DNA of 64,000 bases from Mnemiopsis leidyi (Eukaryota > Ctenophora > Tentaculata > Lobata > Bolinopsidae): assembly GCA_000226015.1 (NCBI GenBank), contig JH152669.1, positions 109,392 to 173,391 on the forward strand, written 5' to 3'. Below, piece by piece: positions 10,648 through 22,565 of the stretch. Below the pieces are notes generated by a model. It worked only from the letters and a program-made list of their open reading frames with translations, did no database searches and was not told the DNA's origin. The position numbers and the translations under genes were made by a program. Each line of letters begins with the position of its first letter. The stretch's first letter is position 1.

Positions 10648-13494
10648 ATGAAGTTCTCCAGAAATTTCTGGTTGTTTCTAGCAACCTTTACGCTCGCCGA
10701 AGCAGCTGTGTCAAAAGGTAAGCAATGCGCTCATAATAAGATAATAATATCTAATCACATGCCGGCTCACCGGATGAGGAAATGTTCATGTACCTACCAT
10801 AGGAATTGTTAAAAACTCATGGGAAAATTGTCACGTCTTTTAGAGATTAACACTGTCACGTCCAATTTCACGATTTTATTTATTTATAAATTTATATTAA
10901 ATATGTTACCCAGCATCAGAATTGAGAAACAGTTTCTCAGTTTAGAACTGTGAAATGGCCCATGCTATACAGCAAACATAAACGACTCTCCCTCCTAACC
11001 AAAAACGGCTTCCTTAAATCACCACTCTCCATGGAGCACACTACCCTCCAACCTCCTTGTGGGTTCCAGTAGCCCAACGGTATACAGCTGAACGGAAGAC
11101 AGAGAAACCCTGACTGTCAGACCAGGGACTGCATCACTGGCGGCGAAATACGAATATACCTTCTCCATAACAGTCAGTAAGCAGATATACAACCTGACTG
11201 TGCCATATAGGTAGTAGTACGCCATACTTCTGCATCGACTCGCACATATTCACTGAACCCAACCGACTTCAGGTTTAGCAGATGTTTAGCACATATTCGC
11301 CCTCAGTCGCAGTCCGGTCAGACCAGATCAGGTCTCAAACGTGTCTCAGTGATTTCAGAGGGAAATTTTAACTGCCCCTTAAGGTCAGACATAACTATCC
11401 AATACTGGAGTTGACTCGGCGTTTGCTAAGAAAGGCAACCTGCTCAAAAATCAGTCGTAGAACCTTGTTATGCCTCCACCTTTACCTGGCTAAGAGCAAC
11501 ACTACTATATTCAACATTTGACAATGAGTTACGGAAGCGAGTTATGTGCCCCGCCTCGGCTTAAGCTGTGAATGTCCTTGCTGAACGGCATGTTAAACAA
11601 GGAACTGAAGCAGCTGGGTTCCGTCCAGGCTCAATTCTTTACACTTAAGTCAATATGTTCGTTTAATACGTCCTCTTGATCCAATAATCACCGAGTCCTA
11701 GTAATTGTTTAAGAGAACATCTCTGGCAATTACGAAGCTCGAGAGACTGTGACAACTTGTCACTACTGAAACACAAGGATATATCTCCTTAACTCTGGCC
11801 ATGACATCCGCCATAGATGGCCAATTTCAGTCTAAACAAACTGTGATCTTTTCAGAACGAAGTAAATATATAGCTGAGATAACCCCAACAAGTGTAACAC
11901 AAGGAAAGACTTATAATAGCGAAGAATGTTGTGCAGCTGTACACGTAATAGACAGAGATCTCTCAACGGAAGCAATAACACTCACTGATAACGGTGCAGG
12001 CTGGTTGAAACTACAGTTTGATAGAACTGTCTTTCTTCATAAGATTATCATTTACTACAGGTTCTATACTGGCTGGTATAATCCTAGTGCCTGGTGTGTT
12101 CAAAGTAAAAGTAAATTTAGATCATGTGTGGACGAGCACAACAACGTGGATGTGTCAGTGTACCAGGGAGAGGTAAAACAGAAGTCTTGTGGAACACTCC
12201 AACTAACGTACGGACTAGAACAATCAGATCGGATCTACACACTGGTCTGTAACACAGAAGGAGACACCGTGAAGTTAAGCAAGGATACTGGTTCGATAGC
12301 GGTGTGGGAGGTGGCTGTGATCGGGACAGGTACGTGGTAACTTTTGTAAAAAATAAGGTTCGGTAAAGCTCCCTTAATTTATTTTGTTCATTCACGTTTT
12401 CGCGTTATAGGTTAAGATTAAATATGATATTCGGCATCAACTTAAATGGCAAAATTCAGTATTAAAAAAACTGTGTTTTTTCAGAACGAAGTAAGGAAAT
12501 ATCTGAGATAACCCCAACAAGTGTGACACAAGGAAAAACCTACCAAAACAAAGAGCAATATGCAGCGGCAAACGTTATAGACAGAGATCTGTCAACGGAA
12601 GCAATAACAGACACTGGTAACGGAACAGGATGGTTGAAATTACAGTTTGATAGAACTTTCTTTATCTACAAGATTGTCATCTATCGCGGGTTCTATACTG
12701 ACTGGTATAGAAATGGTCAGTCTTGTTATGAAAGTGAAAGTGATTTTAGAGAATGTGTGGACAGTGACAACAACGTGGATGTGTCAGTGTACCAGGGAGA
12801 GGTAAAACAGAAGTCTTGTGGAACACTCCAACTAACATACGGACTAGAACAGTCAGATCAGATCTACACACTGGTCTGTAACACTGAAGGAGACACAGTG
12901 AAACTCAGCAAGGATACTGGTACGATAGCAGTAAACGAAGTGGTTGTGATAGGGACAGGTAAACTAACATTGATGGTTATGATTTGTTTATTTAAGTTAA
13001 TAAGTAGTATAAGTAATATAATGAATCGTAATGATTATGTCATGTGATAGCATCTTCAATAGAGTCCTTCGATATTTGGCATGGATACTCAGGATAAACA
13101 GAACAATCATAATTTATCCCTTCATACTACTTAACATAGATATATGCACCCATTTAATATCTCAAATTTTCTTTTTCGCTGATAAACATGGGCTATCGTC
13201 TTTAAAGTATCTGAGCAAACACCGAATAGCTGTACTTTAACCGAAACGGGTTAGAGTGTACGAGGCAATGCGATTTATCAAGGTAAGATAATGATTTGAA
13301 CTTGTGAAAATTTCAATTTATTTTCATGACATGTTTGATTCATCCTCAATTTTCCACCAGAATTAGTTGCAACAGGAGGGGAAATTCAAGCATTAATTTT
13401 AAAGATCATCATTAATGTACTCCTTAAACTTGATGAGAAACTCAACAGCATCCGTAAGCTATCATGCAGGAACATGAACTATTTAGAAATTTAG
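10648..13494 (+). CDS. Second secreted F5/8C-like protein, two domains plus helical tail
   Basis: Exon 1 (10648-10717) encodes the signal peptide MKFSRNFWLFLATFTLAEAA and ends in phase 1. Two phase 1-1 domain exons follow, 11856-12329 and 12485-12958, of the same family as the array at 3.2-8.0 kb and again nearly identical to it in the 3' half. A final exon is proposed at 13361-13494: acceptor TTTCCACCAG, the phase fits, then ELVATGGEIQALILKIIINV with an amphipathic helical continuation (LLKLDEKLNSIRKLSC) and a TAG. Such a tail could drive oligomerisation, as in other multivalent lectins, but that is inference. The separate signal peptide argues for a second gene made by segmental duplication, not for an extension of the first. 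Confidence 0.7.
11497..11790 (+). repeat. Dispersed repeat, copy 1 (rearranged)
   Basis: Two blocks are shared with 50218-50480 on the opposite strand: 11515-11680 (with AACAAGGAACTGAAGCAGCT) and 11700-11785 (with GAGAACATCTCTGGCAATTA). The block order is swapped relative to the other copy, as expected if the source is tandemly repeated. The family is not recognised. Confidence 0.7.
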
Positions 13495-13636
13495 TAACAT
13501 CGGTATTGGTGAATTGATTGCTTTCCTATGAAAATCAACGTTTCTATTCTTGAGGCAAAAATATACAAAAAAATTGTTTTCCTGAAAGTCACAGTTCAAA
13601 CTACACGGGGATAACGGATCTTAATGTGACGGATAC

Positions 13637-13684
13637 ATGTATACATATATGTATATACATATATATATATATACATATATGTGC
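13637..13684. repeat. (TA/CATA)n palindromic microsatellite
   Basis: Alternating ACATATATGTATATACATAT-type sequence, nearly self-complementary throughout. Confidence 0.9.
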
Positions 13685-13937
13685 TACTACACGACAAATT
13701 GATAATGTTGGTGGTCAGAAGAGAAACGCTCAGATAATAAAGGCTTGAAAACTTCGTTTAATTACATCATTAGAGCCTCAAATTATTTGTATAATAGTAG
13801 TTGTTGAAAGTATTAAAACACGACAAATTGATAAGAGAAGAAAGTGGTGCGTTGTCCTATTCACATTTTATGAAGTATAGGTTTCTTAGTTAACATTGAA
13901 AATAGTCAAATAAAATTTGACATTTGAGAATACTTAC

Positions 13938-15145
<1,208 letters not shown>

Positions 15146-15319
15146 GGCAAACAGGCTATAATTCAGGTAATTAGTGGTATAGTGCCAATTAATAGTATAG
15201 TGCCAATTATAGAATTATCAGTGTTATGTGTTAATCAGGCAACTATTTTAATCATTGTTATTACATAGACATTCACCTATATTGAGATATTTTTGCAGAC
15301 TTTTTAGGATCCAAGTTTC

Positions 15320-15523
15320 AATTGTGGGCCCAGAACTTCTGACCACTCAAAAATAGCGTAAAAGCCATTATTTAGCTGTTCCAGTTATTACTGGCCCAGA
15401 ACTCCTGACCACTCAAAAATAGCGTAAAAGCCATTATTTAGCTGTTCCAGTAATTGTGGGCCCAGAACTCCTGACCACTCAAAAATAGCGTAAAAGCCAT
15501 TATTTAGCAGTTTCAGTAATTGT
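15320..15523. repeat. 66-bp tandem repeat, three copies
   Basis: GGCCCAGAACTCCTGACCAC recurs at about 15327, 15393 and 15459 with a shared AAAATAGCGTAAAAGCCATT body. It lies upstream of CFAP36. Confidence 0.9.
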
Positions 15524-16059
15524 ACCACTGACACACGTAAGGGACTGTACAAGAATTTCCTCTAAGATGATCGAGAATTTTACGAGCAACATTCTGACTC
15601 AGCAGGTTCGGAATTTGACACTTCACTGCGCCAATAACTGAAATTTAGAACAAAATAAATCAATAAGTGTGTCATCACTGTCATGTGTTTGTGTAATCAA
15701 TAAAGCAATAAGTGTGTAATCACTGTAAATTGTAATATAAATACGTTCTATCAGGGAAGAGAGGAAAACTTACAATAGATTTTAGGGTTCGCGATAATTT
15801 AATTAGTGACTTAAGTTGGTATTGAAAAGTAATTACTCCTGTTATTTCCATTTATTATACTTAAGCAGATACAGACGCAGCTTATCTAAGTTTTATTGAC
15901 CTTGAAAACACATCATCCTTTCATCATGCTATTCATCATAATTGGAAAATTTGTGACATTTCCTGGGAAAGACTGGCCTCAAATAACCCTTTAATTCCAA
16001 AGCGAGGAAAGCATAGATAATTTTGTGTGATTTTGCGACTGGCAAGGCAAGCTACAAAA

Positions 16060-16365
16060 GTGCAAAAAATCTGCATTTTTTGGTTAGTGGCGATTTTTCT
16101 GCGGCCATCCATTTCTTTACCGAAATATCAGTTTCTAACCGGAACATCAGTTTCTAGCCGAAAAAATCACATCAGTTTCTACTTTTCTAGTCGGAAAAAT
16201 CAGTTCTTCGCAAAACATTTCCAAACTTGTGGAAATAATAATAATAAAAACTTAAATTCGCAAAGACATTGGATTTTGATTCCGTTTGTCGTAAAATTTC
16301 GGTTAAAATAATTTTTAATTAAAGTAGGAATTCTACCGCCATACAACTTTTTTGCAGTGGTGGCA
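16060..16365. repeat. Dispersed repeat, copy A
   Basis: Contains short repeats of CTAACCG(A/G)AACATCA and ends in TTAATTAAAGTAGGAATTCT followed by ACCGCCATACAAC and TTTGCAGTGGTGG. The same structure and ending recur at 19540-19890. No coding capacity recognised. Confidence 0.75.
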
Positions 16366-16397
16366 CGCTTTATCTGCAAAGGCAAAAATTGGGGAAA

Positions 16398-16913
16398 TTG
16401 GTAGATCACCGACCGGCTGGCGGCTATAAGCCGGCTTATGACTGGCTAATAGCCGTTTTTCAAGAATTTCTTATAGGTGGTTGCTGACTATCGTTCACTT
16501 TCAGTACCATGATATTGAGTTACCATCTTATAGCCGGCTTATAGCCGGCTAATAGCCGTTTTCCAAGAATTTTTATAGTCGGTTCCTGATTATGGTTCAG
16601 TACCATGATATCGAGTCAATATCTTATAGCCGGCTTATAACCACTTTTGATACCAAAACGGCTTATAACCGGCTAATAGTGAAACGCGAGATTACCGTAA
16701 TATTTCAATCATTTTATCAATGGCCATGTTCACACTCAAATTATTTAATTAATAGTAGTTGTTGAAAGTATTAAAACTATCGTTTAGTACCATGACATTG
16801 AGAAAATATCTTATAGCCGGCTGATAACCGGCTTATAGCTGGCTTATAACCGTCGCTCAACAGCAAATGTAAGTGGCTACTAAGCGGCTATAAGCCGGTC
16901 GGTGATCTACCAA
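16398..16913. mobile_element. Non-autonomous TIR element (MITE), 516 bp
   Basis: Ends are inverted repeats: TTGGTAGATCACCGACCGGC at the left and its complement at 16894-16913. The inside is made of repeated CTTATAGCCGGCTTATA palindromic words and two copies of CCGTTTTTCAAGAATTT-like sequence, with no ORF. The superfamily is unclear; a target duplication could not be fixed. Confidence 0.75.
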
Positions 16914-18121
16914 ATAGCCAAAAACTGTTCATCGAAGTACTAACGGTGATCATAAGATTAATATTCAGTATTTAGAAATCAAAGCCAGACATTTGCAGAA
17001 CTTTCTGTTACTTGATCCTTTTTCAGTAGCTACAAATACTGCAGAGCTAAGGACTATAAAGAGAGTGATCTAATTCTGATAATGAAATAAATGATAACTG
17101 ATTCTAGAGCCAAAGTATTTCCACCTACCGTTATGATGCATTCATAAGGAGGTGGTATTCGCAGACATACCTTTCCTGATGATCTAGCTACAATTTGATT
17201 TATTAAAGTATTTAGAAAGCAAAATTTGTGTGATCTTAGATTGAAAACTTGACAAATTGATTGACAGTCAGCATTCCAATGATTTTAAGTGATTGCATAG
17301 GAGTTAAATCACTTGCTTTTTTTGAAAATTTGTTAAATCACTCTATAGTTTTGTTGTAATTCCTCCATGAGAACTTTTGTAAAATTCTTTTACATATTGT
17401 GTTTGAAGGTAACAAGAAACAAATGCACGAATAAACTTTGAAAATACTAATTCTATCAAAAATTATAATTCATAATGTAGACAATATTCATTTCGGAATT
17501 TCTGTCCTGTGACTAAACAGTTCATCGAGTTTCTTTAAAATTCAAAATCACGGAATTTGAATATTAAGAACATTGTTAAAGCTATAGAACAAAGACTTAA
17601 AGATCTTAGCTCAAAATTAATAAGGTTGGGACAAGCATGAACTTAAGTAATGGTATCATCTCATTATAGAATAATCAAATTATAGGTCGTCGAGAAAAAA
17701 AATTCCCATCAAACAAATACTGAACATAAACATTCTCCCGCTCTGTTACAGAGCAATAACTTTAACAAAGTTCGACTTGGAAAAAACTCAAAAACTTTTA
17801 CAACACTGACAAATTGCTGATTTTTAAACAACCAAGTCGAACTTGTTTTAATTTCAATCAACTTTACGTATCAAATATCTAAAATTGCGATCATAAACGT
17901 TTCAAATAATTAAATTCAATGTATTTTTGGGAAATACATCAACAAGTATGTTTTGATCCCAATTTATTGTGCAGTGAAGAAGTGGATCGTTCTTCAATTC
18001 TCACGATAAATAAATATTTCCTAAACCTAGCCAGAGAAAGAGTCATTTCTAGCACCTACTTACACAGTGTCCTAACATCACACTAACTGCTATATTCCTA
18101 AGTATAAGCCATTACCTCGCA
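16914..18121. other. No recognisable gene
   Basis: AT-rich intergenic sequence between the MITE and the secreted-protein gene. It probably includes the 3' UTR of the minus-strand gene at its right edge. No repeats or coding exons seen. Confidence 0.4.
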
Positions 18122-18652
18122 CTAAATCTTACTGTAAGGCTCAATAAGATGGTTGAAATGTTCATTAAGGAAAGTCTCGGCGATGAACATCTCCAGGACA
18201 GCCTTCAGCAGTTTCTCGACCAGCACATCTTCCTCCCCACTGGTATCGACGGTGACGTTGGCAGCTCTGAAACAGTTGATGTTTAACACGTTCGTCTTGT
18301 TCTTGATTCTCATGGCGATCTTGCTGAACAAGCTCCACCGTCCATCCTTGGCGATGTTCCTGTCCAGCTTGACGGATATTTCGTAGATCTTCTTGACGGC
18401 GGAGACGTAGTTCTCTTTCTGGGTATCGTAGACGGTGTGAGTGTGGAGGACCTCCTCTAGGTCTAGAGACGTGATGGTGCCGTGAGCTGAGTTCTCTAGA
18501 GCCTTCATCAGCAGGTCGATTGACTCCCTGTGAAGAACGGTTATTTCCTCCAAGTCTTTCTTTAGATCGTCAGGATGGCAGGCTGCGTAGGAGACGGAGA
18601 CCAGAGCGGTAAGCAGATTAAAACACGAAACTAAAAGAGCGGTTGATTTCAT
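18122..18652 (-). CDS. Small secreted helical protein, paralog 1 (single exon)
   Basis: 176 aa. I start at MKSTALLVSCFNLLTALVSV because this Met opens a clean signal peptide with cleavage near SYA-ACH; the open frame reaches an earlier ATG that would bury it. The mature part is predicted to be helical with few Cys (CHPDDLKKDLEEI, later NINCFRAANV). It includes a potential N-glycosylation site (NKT), and blocks ESIDLLMKALENSAHG and EEDVLVEKLLKAVLEMFIAE. The same blocks recur in the spliced gene at 20.8-22.6 kb, so the two are diverged tandem paralogs. I recognise no named family. The role is unknown; the signal peptide indicates export. Confidence 0.75.
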   Translation of the reverse strand: MKSTALLVSCFNLLTALVSVSYAACHPDDLKKDLEEITVLHRESIDLLMKALENSAHGTITSLDLEEVLHTHTVYDTQKENYVSAVKKIYEISVKLDRNIAKDGRWSLFSKIAMRIKNKTNVLNINCFRAANVTVDTSGEEDVLVEKLLKAVLEMFIAETFLNEHFNHLIEPYSKI

Positions 18653-19539
18653 TTTGGTGAAATGGTTTGAACTGATTTTGGTAGTGCTTGGGGGATGTTT
18701 AAATAAGTTTTCTTGGTTAATAGCCATGGGAAATGTTGGGCAGCAATTTGTGGGAAAATGGAGTCGGCTGGACATAAGCTTTAGCAGTAATGTGACTGTG
18801 ACATTTCTCGCAAGAACGAAATAATTTGGAAAATTGGCCGTATCTGCCGATTAGAATTTTCGTTTTAATCAATCATCGTGTCACGTGACCCCACATAAGT
18901 TCATAATTCATACACCAGTGACTTATGTCGAATTCTAAACGACTAATAGTCACTAAGATATTCTTGCGGCGGCTGATAGTTCATAATGGTTGTATAGATT
19001 AAACAACCAATAAATCAGGACTTGATCGTCAAGTTCTTGTCGTGACATAAGCTGCTGAAAAGGCTGACTGAGACGTCACCTTCTGTCGCTCAAAGATTCA
19101 GTCCGATAAGATAAAGCGTGGCCTGTAATTTTTATCCTGGGAAACACTGATCAGTTTGTCCGTAGTAGGCTCTTTTCAAGGTCAACTCAAAAACCCCTGC
19201 TTAATCCGATTTACTAAGCGTGAGACTTTTTAAGATTGAGGGTATTTTAGGATGCCCCTGGTGGTCAAACGAGCGAGATGAGAACATTATCGAATTTACG
19301 GCCAATTATTATCCTGGGAAATCCCACACTTTTTGAGGAGGTTGATTTCTACTTTTGGATTTTCATACCGCAACAGATTGAGACGTCAAAGGGGTTCCAG
19401 TCCAGTGATTTTTTGTCCGACTTAAAACACGTGATGTACCGCTGTAGCATGTTTAAGTGCCAGTTAATAGTGAATATGTATAGAAAAAGGTGAAAAGGTT
19501 GGTTTGTAACATCGGTGCAAAAAAGTTCTTTTGCTGGTA

Positions 19540-19890
19540 GGATGATTTTAGAAATTTCGGTTAGAACTATTTTTCGGTTAGAAACGATTTTTCTACGGTC
19601 ATCTATTTTGTGACCGAAACATCATATTCTAACCGAAACATTATATTCTAACCGAAACATCATTTTCTAACAGAAAAATCATATCAGTTTTTCCTTTTCT
19701 AGATTGAAAAATTAGTTTTGAACGGCAAAATAACGTCCAATTCTAGACGAAAGCAATAGTTTTGACGTAAAAAATTCAAAATCGCAAAGATTTTGAGTTT
19801 GTATTACGTTTGTCAGAAAATTTCGGTTAGAACGATTTTTAATTAAAGTAGGAATCCTACCGCCATACAACATTTTTGCAGTGGTGGTTT
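19540..19890. repeat. Dispersed repeat, copy B
   Basis: Shares with 16060-16365 the CTAACCGAAACAT tandem words and the ending TTAATTAAAGTAGGAATCCT, ACCGCCATACAAC, TTTGCAGTGGTGG. Same orientation. Confidence 0.75.
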
Positions 19891-20767
19891 GTAACTGTTC
19901 AATTTTCATTTTAATCGCATTAACAGATACTATCGTATTCACAGATACACAGTTACCACAAGCTAAGAGGATGACAACATCACATGGCCTTCATGATTCT
20001 GCCTTGTCGGATACCGGTTTAATTTTCCCAGATTTGATCAAAACAAAGTTTCCTGAAAATTACTTTTGAAAACTTGAGAAGTATGAAAACTTTAAAAATT
20101 TTTGAACCCTAATCAAAAGTTTACCTTACTCGCAAATGTAAATTGGATAGTAGAGAAGAGTTGAATTTAAGCCCAAGCTTTTATAAAGACCCTATGCCAA
20201 GAATAACACAGTCAAACAAGACAGCTTTTCAAGTAAAATGAGAACAAAGTAAAATCATAAAAATACAGCACAATTTAACATTTTCCCCAGAAAAAAAAAC
20301 CATTACAACACTAACCTGCTATTCAATGAATACGAAATAATCAAACATAACGAAATTCAAAGTTAATCAATTCTAAATACACTATTGTTCACTAGAGATC
20401 AGAATGCGAATCACAATTAACCACAGTAATCCATTTTCATTAGTAATTTAAGGGCTCAAGCAAATTCCGCATAGGTGATTCAGTCGAATTTGACTAATAG
20501 ATGAAAATTTTGAAAAATTTTTGGCAAAACGATGCGCTACAGAAATCAATTTCGCGTTTAACACTACGAAATGCAAGATTTTAAAACGAGATTCCTCATT
20601 CCTAGCATAATTTTTTCTAAGTTTGTTTTCTTAATTATTTCATTTTCCACGGCTAGTATAATTATAAAGTAAATAAATCCACTTGAAATTTTATTCAATA
20701 CAGCTAATGCCAGAATATAAACTAATCGGAAGCCAGTACTCCGTTAGCAGAGCCGAAAATAACTTAC

Positions 20768-22565
20768 GGAAGTAAATAATTCCACAAGAACGTCACTATC
20801 TTCAAAAGTCATCGCTATTGCAGCCCTATAGTCTCTACAGTTCATAATACTTTCTAAGTAGTAGCTTTCGCCGGTACTTAACTGTTCGTGAGTATTGGGA
20901 TTGTGCGAATATACTGTTTTGTTATCCTATTCGTTTTTTCTGTGTTTCTTAGTGAGATATGGTTTGTTAAAAGTTTATAAAGTGTCTACAAAAAAGACAG
21001 AAATGAACTAAAAAGCCGAGGAAAAACATTGGTTTTGAGAACTCACAGATGTTTTTGGTTTTTTTAAGAGCAACTATTTCTGGCTGTTTTTAGTTTAAGA
21101 CACACTTTGTCGAATTAATAAGAATTTTGCCGCTGGAAATCATAAAATTGGGCTGCAATACATACTTTACGAGGAAGGGCAAGCATGCAAGACGGATTGT
21201 AGAAATTTTTGATAAAAACCGATTTAGGAAATCAACTATAACTAAGGCCATTGAAATGTTAGAATTTCCGGAGCAGGACCCATTGGATAAACGTCAATGT
21301 TTAGCTATTCAAGTTTTTGATTTTTAAACTAAATAACTTATACTAAATTACAGAAAAATTAATTTGGGGAATTAAAAAGCGGCGGCTAAAATTTTGGTAC
21401 GACAAAAATGTGGGGATTCTTTCCAAAAATCCCCAATATTTGTACCCCATAAATATATCTTGTAAGGTAGGCTTATTATTCAGAATATACTGTTAACATA
21501 TAGATTTACTTGAAAAACGTCCGAATGAAACCGAAAACCTCTGAACACAAATAGAAAAAAAAACTCTGAATGTAATGATAGTAAACTTATAATGAATCCG
21601 TATTAATTCCGAATTCAAATACCAAGTAACCCTGGGAAAATAAAATTTTCCCGAATGAATCCGATAGAGTTAAAAGAAAATTCCCGGAATTCAAATGCCG
21701 GTTTTCCGTCCCCCAAGGTCGACGAATGTTCCAACAAGTCGCTAATCTACCTGCAGGTCGACGAATCCTGTTAAAAGCGATTTTCAAGTCGACTTGAGCC
21801 GATGTTTCTCCTACATTTCCAAAAGAGGTGATATATATGATGTCAAAAATTGCCGTGATGAAATCGGTTTTGTAATCGGAAAATCCATTTTCCCAGGAGA
21901 GGTCGAGGGAGGTGTAGTCAAGTGCTTCATCGTAGTAGAGCAGTTCTTCGGGGTTGTCAGCTGCCTCAAATATCCTTATCAGGGCATCCAGAGCATCCTT
22001 TTCTATCTTGATTATACCTGGGCAAATCACATGATTGGTTTTGTTTTATCTTAACGTGGAAATTAAACAACGAGACTACCTTGGCTAATAAGTGTAGTAC
22101 ATGGCACATAATTCGTGAAAAACTCTCCCAAATTTGGAGCTACCAAAGTTCTAGCAATATAATTTGTTCCGCAGTTTCGCTTCATTAGAGCCTGTCATTC
22201 GCCTTGCGATCGACGGCAGCACAATTCCCAATAGCTATTATTGAGTGCATGCACTACTCAACTAAATTTTATCGTAACTAAATAGTTTGCTGACTAATGA
22301 AACAAGATGAAGATCCGCGAGCTATTTTTTGAATGCAATAAACATGAATTGACCGTGCTTCATAGCTCCCTTCATTTAAGACTATGCCTTAAGTGCAGTC
22401 CCTAACATGCTTACAAATTGATTTCATATTATTTAATAACTATGAAAGAGCGTACTTACTCAACATTTCCTCAAGGTAGTATCGGTGATTACAATTGTAG
22501 CTTTCAACTAAAGTAGTAGCTAAAAGAGCTAAGACTATTGTGGATACGGACAATAATTTCAACAT
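20768..22565 (-). CDS. Small secreted helical protein, paralog 2 (spliced)
   Basis: Exon 1 (22460-22565) encodes the signal peptide MLKLLSVSTIVLALLATTLV and ESYNCNHRYYLEEML. Exon 2 (21751-22017) carries IEKDALDALIRIFEAADNPE and VDLKIAFNRIRRPA. Exon 3 (20768-20853) carries SIMNCRDYRAAIAMTFEDSD and VLVELFTS. Donors GTAAGT, GTAGAT, GTAAGT and phases 1, 1, 0 all agree. Aligned with the gene at 18.1 kb: CNHRYYLEEM/CHPDDLKKDLEEI, KIAFNRIRR/KIAMRIKNK, NCRDYRAAIAMTFEDSDVLVE/NCFRAANVTVDTSGEEDVLVE. The last exon was not found; without splicing the frame stops shortly after exon 3. Function unknown. Confidence 0.7.
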
